Assembly: GCA_947646655.1 (NCBI GenBank)
Contig: CANSHI010000011.1
Span: forward strand, 1-48,466
DNA length: 48,466 nucleotides
Reading direction: 5' to 3'
From: an uncultured bacterium
GTDB taxonomy: Bacteria; Bacillota_I; Bacilli_A; RF39; UBA660
Position numbers and translations under genes: made by a program. A model generated the notes under the pieces. It did not search any database. It saw only the letters and a program-made list of their open reading frames with translations, and was not told the origin of the DNA. This document shows positions 41,526 to 48,466 of this stretch, piece after piece; the first letter of the stretch is position 1, and each line of letters opens with the position of its first letter.

Positions 41526-42617
41526 TTATTGACAAGTGATATTGTTATCATAGTATTTTACGATAGAATTATATTTATTTTTTAAATTTTTGTAGTCTGA
41601 CAAAATTGAATCATTTAATTTTGAGAAAGGTATAACTTTATAATTAGTAGAGTTTTTATAGTACGTATATAATAGTTCTGTATTCAAGTTAGTAAATTTA
41701 ATATCGGTTTTGTTTTTAGTAGTAGTTTTGATAATGTCCAAGTTTACTTCTAATCCTATTAATCTAGCATAGTTATTGGCCGTGGTTTGACTGGATATAA
41801 AGTTTCCAAGTGAATAAATGATCAATGTGTCATCTATCCACTCTATCGGTTGTATAACGTGTGGATGTGTGCCGATTACGATATCGACTTCTAGATCTGC
41901 TAAAAGTTTTGCAATGTGCTTTTGTTCGGCATTTGGTATACTTTTATATTCATCCCCCCAGTGCATAGCTACTAGAAGGACATCGACACTTTCTCTCATA
42001 GCTTCGATATCTTTTTTGACAGTTTCATCTGAGTATATGTTGACATAGTAATCATTAGGACTTTTTAATCCATTAGTAGATATTGTATAACTGAGCAATG
42101 CGTAAGATATTCCATTTTTAGTGGCAACTTTAGGATTCTGCTTTTCATCTTTGGTACACGCACTACCATTTGTAATAACACTAGGATACTTGTTCCAAAA
42201 ATTACAGGAGTTAAGAATACCTGCTTCATTCATATCCAATGTATGATTATTGGCCCTACTTACGATGTTGAAGCCCATGTCGATCATAGTCTCACCAAAT
42301 TCTTTAGGAGTATTAAAACGTGGATAACCTGAAAATCCCAATATTTCTCCTCCCAAAATTGTTTCTTGATTGTAATAAAGTAGATTGCTTGTAGTAATTT
42401 CGCTTTTGAAGTCTGTAAATATTTTGGAAAAATTATAAGCTCCTTTTTCATAAGCGTATTTATATATTGAAGAATGTATTAGAGCATCCCCTACCATCGT
42501 CAATGTCAACTTAGAACTGGTAGGCTCAAATTCATCGATAATAACTTCTTGAAAAACAGAATATGTTGAGCATGAGGTCAATAAAAAACATATAATCAGT
42601 ATAAAAACTTTTTTCAT
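41526..42617 (-). CDS. CapA-family lipoprotein
   Basis: The 363-aa product has a lipoprotein signal (MKKVFILIICFLLTSC, Cys at about 16). The mature part is the PGA_cap/CapA metallophosphatase-like domain: 'LTMVGDALIHSSIY' near residue 40, 'NNHTLDM' near 125, 'AMHWGDEY' near 218, and 'GTHPHVIQPIEW' near 251, all ligands of the metallophosphatase fold. CapA proteins take part in poly-gamma-glutamate anchoring or in peptidoglycan-related steps; no capB, capC or capD is here, so substrate is open. It is likely cotranscribed with ezrA, 25 nt upstream. Confidence 0.85.
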   Translation of the reverse strand: MKKVFILIICFLLTSCSTYSVFQEVIIDEFEPTSSKLTLTMVGDALIHSSIYKYAYEKGAYNFSKIFTDFKSEITTSNLLYYNQETILGGEILGFSGYPRFNTPKEFGETMIDMGFNIVSRANNHTLDMNEAGILNSCNFWNKYPSVITNGSACTKDEKQNPKVATKNGISYALLSYTISTNGLKSPNDYYVNIYSDETVKKDIEAMRESVDVLLVAMHWGDEYKSIPNAEQKHIAKLLADLEVDIVIGTHPHVIQPIEWIDDTLIIYSLGNFISSQTTANNYARLIGLEVNLDIIKTTTKNKTDIKFTNLNTELLYTYYKNSTNYKVIPFSKLNDSILSDYKNLKNKYNSIVKYYDNNITCQ

Positions 42618-42642
42618 ACTTAATTATATGTCTTATGAGAAT

Positions 42643-44367
42643 TTAATTTTCAGCATTTTTACTTTCTCTTAAAAGTCTCTCATGAATGCCAGGTTCTACG
42701 ATGTTTAGGGTGTTAATAGCACTTTCTAAACTTGCTTTATAAAGGCCTCTAAAGAATAAACCTTCTGCTTTGATCAAGCCTTGGTTGACACGAGGATTTG
42801 TCGAACGATAGCGATTGCCATAAAGAATGGCATGTTCACTCATCGCGGCTGTTTTGACAGTCTCATTCGTAGTTTTATACAATTTGAGTGTTAAATCGCG
42901 GGCTGTGTCTACACGAGTGTTTAATATTTCGATGTTTAATGGTTTATTTTCTAGTACTTTGATCATTTCGTTAATAGCTTCTGTAGCTTCTGATAATTCT
43001 ACATAGTAAGTTTTAGGTACTAGAGGTAGTTTGTAAGAATTGATCTTATCTTTACTATTCGAAAGTAGAATTTTTATTTCATCTAGTTGATCACGTGCTC
43101 TCGATTCGTCTTCTTTATAACTGTTTATAAGTCTTAAGATGTTGTCTAATTGGTCTTCTATTTTGGCTAGTTTGACATTCAACAATTGCATTTCTTTATC
43201 TAATTTAGAAAAGGCAAAAGTTCTTTTTCTCGCTCTTTCAATTAGCATATCATAATCTTCCATGATACCTTTAATAGATACTTCTATAATATTTAATCCT
43301 CTTAAGTCTTCATCTTTAATGCGAAAGTCTTCACGAATGATATCGATTTTATTTATCAAGTCTCTAGCTAATCTTGATAGCTTAGTAGTTTTGTTGGCGA
43401 TGGTTTTACCGAGTTCATTAAACTCCGATTTGGCCATTTTTTCTTTATCAAAATCATTATAAATACTGTCAAAATAAGACGAGATAGTTTTTAGCTCTAG
43501 GCTGGAGTCTTCTAAGTTGAGAACATTTAAACGATCAAAAACATCTGCAATTTTTCTTTCGGCTTCATTTATATTAGATTCAACTTCTAAGTAATCTAAG
43601 TTATATCCTTCTTTGATCATCTTTCCATAAATGCTTCCAACATCACTCATTTTCTTAGGCAGAAGTCTGATACCAAGAAGTATTATTTCAGGTGCTTCGT
43701 CGATGACAATATCTAGATTATTTATAGAATCGTCTAACGCCTTTATAATTTTAGAAACTTCACTGAAAGAATTTTTTTCCATGGCAATTTCGAATGCACT
43801 GAAGAGTTTATCGATAGTTTCAAACTGAAGTTCGATTGGCTTTTTAATAAATTTATAGCTCTCAGAATTTTCATGGTATGTGTTGATGATATTGCGATAT
43901 TTTCCTTTAAGTTTAGTAACGGTTTCTCGATTTCTTTCTTCACTTAAAGTTAAGTTTTTAATCTCTTCTAATAAATAATTGGCTTTAGTTTTTACATGGT
44001 AGATCGATAATTCTACTTTAGCAAGAGTTGGTTCTATAGATTTATATTTTTTGGTGGTAAATAGGTCTTCTATTTCGATTAAATGATCCGTTAAATTAGG
44101 AATATCGACATTTTTAATTTCATCGAATCGCCTTTTCCACTCTTTAAATTTATTTTCGATATCTTTAGAATTGATCATGCTCTCTACTTTGTTTAATTCA
44201 CTTAAAATGTTGGCATTTAAAATCAGATTTTTTTCTCTTTCTAAAGTATCTAAAATTTCTCCATATCTTTTTCTATTATGTTTTTTTATAAGAATAAAAG
44301 CGACTATTACTATAGCGATTGCAAGTAAAACATAAGTTAGGCATAGAAGTTTCATTGTATTACTCAT
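42643..44367 (-). CDS. ezrA: Septation ring formation regulator EzrA
   Basis: The 574-aa product matches EzrA in length (~560-575) and layout: an N-terminal TM helix (about 7-28) with the N-terminus outside, then a long coiled-coil/spectrin-like cytoplasmic region, with typical 'FKEWKRRFDEI' near residue 75 and 'RYRSTNPRVNQGLIKAEGLF' near the C-terminus. EzrA limits FtsZ ring formation and connects the ring to cell-wall synthesis. It is near rpsD, a neighbourhood also seen in some Bacilli. The promoter at 44393-44421 drives it. Confidence 0.9.
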   Translation of the reverse strand: MSNTMKLLCLTYVLLAIAIVIVAFILIKKHNRKRYGEILDTLEREKNLILNANILSELNKVESMINSKDIENKFKEWKRRFDEIKNVDIPNLTDHLIEIEDLFTTKKYKSIEPTLAKVELSIYHVKTKANYLLEEIKNLTLSEERNRETVTKLKGKYRNIINTYHENSESYKFIKKPIELQFETIDKLFSAFEIAMEKNSFSEVSKIIKALDDSINNLDIVIDEAPEIILLGIRLLPKKMSDVGSIYGKMIKEGYNLDYLEVESNINEAERKIADVFDRLNVLNLEDSSLELKTISSYFDSIYNDFDKEKMAKSEFNELGKTIANKTTKLSRLARDLINKIDIIREDFRIKDEDLRGLNIIEVSIKGIMEDYDMLIERARKRTFAFSKLDKEMQLLNVKLAKIEDQLDNILRLINSYKEDESRARDQLDEIKILLSNSKDKINSYKLPLVPKTYYVELSEATEAINEMIKVLENKPLNIEILNTRVDTARDLTLKLYKTTNETVKTAAMSEHAILYGNRYRSTNPRVNQGLIKAEGLFFRGLYKASLESAINTLNIVEPGIHERLLRESKNAEN

Positions 44368-44392
44368 ATAATCACTAGTCCTTTACTATCAA

Positions 44393-44421
44393 ATTATATA
44401 ATAATTTGTCGTTTTATGCAA
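44393..44421 (-). promoter_or_regulatory. Promoter of ezrA
   Basis: On the minus strand TTGCAT (44416-44421) lies 17 nt before TATAAT (44393-44398), and AAAGGA precedes the ATG at 44367. Confidence 0.55.
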
Positions 44422-44478
44422 GTTATTGAGAGAGGATTGTTAAAAATTTACAGACAAGTCATTTTTTACAAATAGAAA

Positions 44479-44506
44479 TTGATTTTTAAGAAAATTGTGT
44501 TAAAAT
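44479..44506 (+). promoter_or_regulatory. Promoter of the metalloprotease-like gene
   Basis: TTGATT (44479-44484) lies 16 nt before TAAAAT (44501-44506), preceded by TGT as a partial extended -10. The ATG at 44535 follows AGGGGG. Confidence 0.55.
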
Positions 44507-44534
44507 AAGAAGCAATTTTAAGGGGGAATTGGAA

Positions 44535-45584
44535 ATGTTTATACTCGAAATATCGGGGTTAGTTTTGGGATCTTTGTCGTGTTGTATTGGGGTAGATCTT
44601 TTAACACAAAAAATATTATTGGATAGAGAAGAAAAACGTGGTGTTATTTTAGAAGATATTCCTTCTGTTTGTTCCCTAAAATCTTCAAATAAAAAGCTAT
44701 ATTTCGATGGTGTTAAAGATCAGTTTAAATTTTGTATCGAATTATTTCTTATTGTCTTAGAAAATAATTCTAATTTTGATTTAAACAATTTTTATAGTAA
44801 TTTTCATAAAGATTGTATTGTGGAAAAATACAAGGACAGTAGAGTTGTTTTGGGCAGTTATTATCCTTTTTTGAATCAGATAGTTTTATATAATAACCAA
44901 TTTATGACTATTATATTTCATGAGCTATTTCATATGGCGACGAGAGATAAGAGAATGGGAAGATTATGTGTAGGATTTAAATATTTGAAAAGCAGTTCAG
45001 ATAAAAGCAAGCAATATATCGGAGATGCTTTAAATGAAGGATATACTGAGCTTTTGGCGAGGAGATATTTTTCAGATTTTGGACATGTATCAAGTAAAAA
45101 TTATGAAGTTTTATATATGCTTGCTTCTTTGATCGAGTTTTTGGTCGGGAAAGATTTTATGGAGAACTGTTATTCTAAAGCGGATCTTTATAGTTTAATT
45201 ATTCATTTAACTAAATTTGGAACAGCGGAAGAAATTATTACTATTTTTAAAAAAATGGATCGTCTTTTAATTGAAATGAAAATTTTGGTTAAAGAGAAAA
45301 GATTATTATATAGGAAAAGATATAAGACTTATACAGAAATAATGGTGTTGATTGCAAAACTTTATGCTCGAGCAATGGCTACTTGTAATAATGATTCTCT
45401 AGGTTATTATAAAAAATTCGGCGAAGTTATTACAAAAGATATTAAATATTATGAGATTTCTGGGGAAGATAAAAAACGAATTTTTGATGTGATGAGTGAA
45501 GAATATTTTAAAATGAAAAATGATGCGGTAATCACAGATCATAAAGCATTGAATTTTGTTAGAAATCAGACAGAGAAGTTGTGA
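44535..45584 (+). CDS. HEXXH zinc-metalloprotease-like protein, N-terminal TM
   Basis: The ATG at 44535 (AGGGGG at 8 nt) gives 349 aa; an in-frame TTG 6 nt upstream is less likely. After an N-terminal hydrophobic helix (about 3-20) comes a region with the zinc motif HELFH near residue 129 and a NEGYTE motif near 170, ~37 residues later, in the position of the third (Glu) ligand of gluzincins. The rest is alpha-helical. The family is not recognised beyond the gluzincin-like motif. It is a single-gene unit between ezrA and rpsD. Catalysis is likely; substrate unknown. Confidence 0.65.
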   Translation: MFILEISGLVLGSLSCCIGVDLLTQKILLDREEKRGVILEDIPSVCSLKSSNKKLYFDGVKDQFKFCIELFLIVLENNSNFDLNNFYSNFHKDCIVEKYKDSRVVLGSYYPFLNQIVLYNNQFMTIIFHELFHMATRDKRMGRLCVGFKYLKSSSDKSKQYIGDALNEGYTELLARRYFSDFGHVSSKNYEVLYMLASLIEFLVGKDFMENCYSKADLYSLIIHLTKFGTAEEIITIFKKMDRLLIEMKILVKEKRLLYRKRYKTYTEIMVLIAKLYARAMATCNNDSLGYYKKFGEVITKDIKYYEISGEDKKRIFDVMSEEYFKMKNDAVITDHKALNFVRNQTEKL

Positions 45585-45593
45585 TAAAAAGGT

Positions 45594-45622
45594 TTGACAT
45601 AATGGTTTAATATATGTATAAT
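45594..45622 (+). promoter_or_regulatory. Consensus sigma-A promoter of rpsD
   Basis: Consensus TTGACA (45594-45599) and consensus TATAAT (45617-45622) are exactly 17 nt apart. Strong promoters are usual for ribosomal protein genes. Confidence 0.85.
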
Positions 45623-45629
45623 ACTTGTA

Positions 45630-45777
45630 GCATTTATGGCAGTTTTGGTCAGATGATTTATTATGTGTTTGTACTCGGTTTTAGTAACTTACTGCCGAAG
45701 CGAAAAAAATTACAAACTCCCAATAAATAAATCTGCCCTACTACTAATTTGCAAATATATTAAGGAAAGGAGATTAG
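45630..45777 (+). ncRNA. S4-type autoregulatory mRNA leader of rpsD
   Basis: The ~150-nt leader folds as nested stems CAGAT/ATCTG (45650-45654, 45731-45735), TTTATT/AATAAA (about 45656-45662, 45722-45727) and GTTTGTA/TACAAAC (45667-45673, 45711-45717). GGCAGT (45638-45643) pairs with ACTGCC (45691-45696) inside them, making a pseudoknot. Firmicutes rpsD leaders bind S4 in this manner to limit its own translation. Family membership is inferred from place and fold, not from a covariance search. AAGGAG at the end precedes the ATG. Confidence 0.7.
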
Positions 45778-45780
45778 ATT

Positions 45781-46383
45781 ATGGCTAGATATACAGGACC
45801 TGCTTACAAGAAATCTAGAAGATTAGGTTTTAGTACATTAGAGACTGGTAAAGAGCTTGCAAAGAGACCTTATGCTCCAGGACAACATGGTGCAGATAGA
45901 AAAAAGAAGCAAAGTGAATATGGCACACAGCTTCAAGAAAAACAAAAAATGAGATTCATGTATGGTCTTACTGAAAAGCAATTTAAAAGAACTTTTGAAC
46001 GTGCTTCTAAAATGCAAGGAATTGCTGGTGAAAACTTTTTTAAACTTCTTGAAAGTAGATTAGACAATGTAGTTTACAGAATGGGACTTGCTAATACTAG
46101 ACGTGGTGCAAGACAACTTGTAAATCATGGACATGTTTTAGTTAATGGGAACAAAGTAGATATACCTTCTTACAATGTTACACCAGGAAGTAAAATCAGT
46201 CTTAAGGAAACATCTATGGAACATCCTGCAGTTAAAGCTGCACTTGATGCTAACATTACTCGTCCAGCATATGTCGAATTTGACAATAAAAAAATGACTG
46301 GTACTTATGTTAGATATCCTGAGAGAAGTGAGTTAACAGCAGAGATTAATGAATCATTAATAGTTGAGTATTACAACAGATAG
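45781..46383 (+). CDS. rpsD: Small ribosomal subunit protein S4 (uS4)
   Basis: The 200-aa product is full-length S4: N-terminal '[17 protein letters not shown]', then 'RPYAPGQHG', and the S4 RNA-binding domain at about residues 90-150 ([11 protein letters not shown], '[17 protein letters not shown]'). S4 starts 30S assembly by binding 16S rRNA and regulates its own mRNA. The Cys-less N-terminus is the C-minus form. It has a consensus promoter, an S4-type leader and its own terminator, so it is a single-gene unit as in many Bacilli. Confidence 0.98.
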   Translation: MARYTGPAYKKSRRLGFSTLETGKELAKRPYAPGQHGADRKKKQSEYGTQLQEKQKMRFMYGLTEKQFKRTFERASKMQGIAGENFFKLLESRLDNVVYRMGLANTRRGARQLVNHGHVLVNGNKVDIPSYNVTPGSKISLKETSMEHPAVKAALDANITRPAYVEFDNKKMTGTYVRYPERSELTAEINESLIVEYYNR

Positions 46384-46390
46384 TAATTTA

Positions 46391-46420
46391 GACTCTATTC
46401 ATGATGTATAGAGTCTTTTA
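46391..46420 (+). terminator. Intrinsic terminator of rpsD
   Basis: An 8-bp stem (GACTCTAT at 46391-46398, ATAGAGTC at 46408-46415) is followed by TTTTATT, 8 nt after the stop. Confidence 0.8.
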
Positions 46421-46442
46421 TTACCCTCTAGGAGGGTAATAA
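46418..46442. repeat. Strong hairpin between rpsD and the last gene
   Basis: An 11-bp perfect stem with a 3-nt loop, TTATTACCCTC and its complement. It starts inside the rpsD T run and is followed by an A run on plus, so it is not a plus-strand terminator; the minus strand has a short T run upstream only. Its role is unclear: an mRNA 3'-end or 5'-leader structure is possible. The rest of 46443-46524 holds a good AAAGGAGA site but no clear promoter. Confidence 0.5.
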
Positions 46443-46524
46443 AAAATTTATAAAAGAAGGATAGGGAAAGAGAAATATATTATTTAGATATATCATAAAA
46501 TTAGACGTTAAAAGGAGAATTTAA

Positions 46525-48466
46525 ATGAAAAATAATAAAAATAAATATACATTATATAATAAAAAAGAAATTTCACTAGCTGCAAAAGTTTTAACTTTTA
46601 CGGCTGCAGGTGTAATTACAGTTGGTAGTTTTCTTTATTCTCTTCCATTCTTTAATGGAGGAAACGAAGATAACAATTCTAATGATAAAAACATAGATAG
46701 CAGTTCTAGTACTGTATTTGTTGATGAAAATTATGCTGAGTTAAATACTGATGGTATTATATACGATATCGAGAAAGGCTTTAAAAATGTTCCAAAAGTT
46801 AATCTTGAGGCAATAAAGGCTATCGCTCAGATAGAAAAAGGACTAACTCCGATTGAACTTGTAAAAGTTTCTGAACCAACTGAAAAACCTGTAGATGGAA
46901 ATCAAGGAAATAATAGTAATGAAGGTTCAACAATTCCTACACCTGAACCAGAAGAACCTGAATTGGAAGAGCATGAACATGATTGGACTTTAGAAAGTAC
47001 TGAATATCATATGGTTTCTGATGACAAACATAAAAAAGAGGAATTATACGTTTGTAAACAAGATGGTTCTTGGTTTAAAAAATATCAATTAGAATCTTGT
47101 AAAAAAGTTTTAGTTAAATTTAATAAAAAATTAGAGTTTTTAAAATGTAAATTATGTAACCATAAATCTTTTCAAGAGCATAAATTAGGTGAAGGCGTTT
47201 ACGATGAAAAGACTAATTCGTTTATATATGATTGTACTAATCCTGGCTGTGATTATCAAGAAATAAAGATAAACGAAAATCCAATTGAAACACCTAATCC
47301 AACTATAACACCTGGTCCTTCAAGTGTACCAAGTGTTTCACCTGAACCATCAAGTAGTCCAAGTGTTTCACCTGTGCCATCAAGTAGTCCAAGTGTATCA
47401 CCTGTGCCATCAAGTGAACCAAGTGTTTCACCTGTGCCATCAAGTGAACCAAGTGTTTCACCTGTGCCATCAAGTGAACCAAGTGTATCGCCTGTTCCAT
47501 CAAATGAGCCAAGTGTATCGCCTGTACCATCTAGTACTCCTACTCTTTCACCTCATATACATAGTGATGTTCCAACTGATTTAGAATATGCTTACAACGG
47601 TCCTAAAGGAAATGGTGATGGAACACATAACTTAGAGGGCACTTATAGATGTGAAACATGTCAAGAGGAAATTACTGTTGCTAAGGTTGAAGACTGTAAA
47701 AATACTACTACATATGAAAGTGTTGGATATACAAATCCTAATAATGTTCATTATCGTATTGATACATGTAATATTTGTGGCGACATTCAAAAAATAACTG
47801 AAAACTGCGTACGTGTAGGTGATGTAATATATATAAAAATAGGCCCTTATATTTATGAGTATTATCCTTGTGAGAAAAACCCAGGTTGTTATGTCGACAG
47901 AAAACTACATACAAAGCACAAATTTGGTGAATGGGAGATTTCTGAAGATAGGCATATTAGATACTGTGGATGTGTAGAAGGTCGTGAAGAAGGAACTCAT
48001 GATGTCACATTGACTAAAGTAAATGGAACAGTAATGGTAATCTGCAAAGTATGTAATTATTCTAAACCAACAGTTGATCATGAACATGCTAAAGATGAAA
48101 TGAGTTTAATGGATTTAATTAAAGAGCCATTCTTTAGTGATCTATTATCTTATTCACAAATTCCGAATCCAAACCCAGATCCATCAGCTTATTGTTCAAG
48201 ATATGATTTACGTTGTTCACAATGTTCTTATACTTATTCAATTTATTATGCTCATAATTTTGTTGATGGTGTTTGTACTAGAAAGGGATATTGTGGTGGT
48301 ATAGAACAAAGTACTGCTACACCAGACCCTACTATAGAACCAACTATGACTTCAGAGCCTACTGCAGAGCCTACTGCAGAGCCTACTGCAGAACCAACTA
48401 TGACTTCAGAACCTACTGCAGAGCCTACTGCAGAACCAACTATGACTTCAGAACCTACTGCAGAGC
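46525..48466 (+). CDS. Large secreted Cys-rich repeat protein, incomplete at window end
   Basis: The frame is open from the ATG at 46525 (AAAGGAGA upstream) through the window end with no stop, so at least 647 residues. It starts with a basic segment and a hydrophobic helix (about residues 22-42), then an acidic Ser/Asn-rich stretch, then blocks of Cys- and His-containing small domains: CKLCNH, CETCQEE, CNICGD, CKVCNY, CSQCSY. These look like rubredoxin/zinc-ribbon-like knuckles, repeated after 'HEHDW'-type segments. Two Ser/Pro/Thr linkers are built from short repeats (47317-47556 and about 48343 on). The layout is typical of a wall- or surface-located protein; a sorting signal would be beyond the window. 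Confidence 0.85.
   Translation, partial: MKNNKNKYTLYNKKEISLAAKVLTFTAAGVITVGSFLYSLPFFNGGNEDNNSNDKNIDSSSSTVFVDENYAELNTDGIIYDIEKGFKNVPKVNLEAIKAIAQIEKGLTPIELVKVSEPTEKPVDGNQGNNSNEGSTIPTPEPEEPELEEHEHDWTLESTEYHMVSDDKHKKEELYVCKQDGSWFKKYQLESCKKVLVKFNKKLEFLKCKLCNHKSFQEHKLGEGVYDEKTNSFIYDCTNPGCDYQEIKINENPIETPNPTITPGPSSVPSVSPEPSSSPSVSPVPSSSPSVSPVPSSEPSVSPVPSSEPSVSPVPSSEPSVSPVPSNEPSVSPVPSSTPTLSPHIHSDVPTDLEYAYNGPKGNGDGTHNLEGTYRCETCQEEITVAKVEDCKNTTTYESVGYTNPNNVHYRIDTCNICGDIQKITENCVRVGDVIYIKIGPYIYEYYPCEKNPGCYVDRKLHTKHKFGEWEISEDRHIRYCGCVEGREEGTHDVTLTKVNGTVMVICKVCNYSKPTVDHEHAKDEMSLMDLIKEPFFSDLLSYSQIPNPNPDPSAYCSRYDLRCSQCSYTYSIYYAHNFVDGVCTRKGYCGGIEQSTATPDPTIEPTMTSEPTAEPTAEPTAEPTMTSEPTAEPTAEPTMTSEPTAE
47317..47556 (+). 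repeat. Eight tandem 30-bp units encoding a Pro/Ser-rich linker
   Basis: Eight 10-residue units of the type PSSEPSVSPV lie in frame (units 4-7 nearly identical; first and last diverged). Nucleotide identity between neighbours is high, so copy number may vary by slippage. The linker is a likely stalk that spans the cell wall. Confidence 0.85.
48343..48466 (+). repeat. Tandem Thr/Pro/Glu-rich repeats running off the window end
   Basis: Units of 42 or 54 nt begin at 48343, 48397 and 48439, each with ACTATGACTTCAGA followed by copies of CCTACTGCAGAG. They encode TSEPTAEPTAEP-type stalk sequence and continue beyond the window. Confidence 0.8.

Noticed and set aside
47317..47556. Regular 30-bp repeats that could look like a CRISPR array
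   Set aside because: They are contiguous with no spacers and are in frame inside an open reading frame, encoding a Pro/Ser stalk.
47303..47584. Open frames on both strands over the 30-bp repeats
   Set aside because: They are shadows of the repeat in other frames; the plus-strand frame from 46525 has a start, ribosome site and export helix.
1..48466. Mycoplasma-type genetic code (TGA as Trp)
   Set aside because: TGA ends several genes (for example at 20438-20440 and 37236-37238), and Trp in the proteins is encoded by TGG.
1..48466. Prophage, insertion sequence or integrative element
   Set aside because: I see no transposase, integrase, phage structural gene or flanking direct repeats.

Overview
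The window looks like chromosomal DNA from a low-G+C, Gram-positive-type bacterium (Bacillota, probably a Bacilli-related gut lineage). The basis is very AT-rich sequence, AGGAGG-type ribosome binding sites, sigma-A-like promoters, an EzrA homologue, a class B sortase, a LiaF-like protein, PpdK, and an S4-type leader ahead of rpsD. TGA acts as a stop codon, so this is not a code-4 mollicute. The lineage assignment is an inference, not a database result.

Positions 91-21507 (minus strand) hold the most striking feature: two tandem paralogous operons of type IV pilin-like genes in the same order. Each starts from a similar promoter. The order is: an E5-lacking prepilin starting G|FIATSLIYS; a ~175-aa prepilin; a ~185-200-aa prepilin; a giant ~1400-aa prepilin with Ig-like regions and a BspA-type leucine-rich C-terminal half; one or two ~220-aa membrane-anchored proteins of one family; an 800-900-aa prepilin with InlB/Listeria-Bacteroides-type repeats and a Cys-rich end; and a single-TM accessory protein that differs between the copies. 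In all there are ten prepilin-like proteins and no assembly ATPase, platform protein or prepilin peptidase in the window. The simplest reading is two alternative sets of surface pseudopilins or tip adhesins that use machinery encoded elsewhere.

Positions 21600-31405 carry a divergent sortase B with a large N-terminal cytoplasmic region, a transglutaminase-like secreted protein whose 5' end lacks a normal start codon, smr-ppdK, and an 1185-aa surface protein with InlB and MucBP-like repeats. The surface protein has a consensus promoter overlapped by a palindrome. Similar sites lie next to a divergent 67-aa XRE regulator.

Positions 31426-46383 are more housekeeping: recG, tRNA-His, a DUF368 transporter, a flavoprotein, a LiaF/DUF4097 pair, a HerA-like ATPase, a C39-like protein, an EndA-like nuclease behind a possible attenuator RNA, a CapA-like lipoprotein, ezrA, a HEXXH metalloprotease and rpsD with its leader. 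The window ends inside a large secreted Cys-rich repeat protein (46525 onward). Together the region is rich in envelope and adhesion functions.
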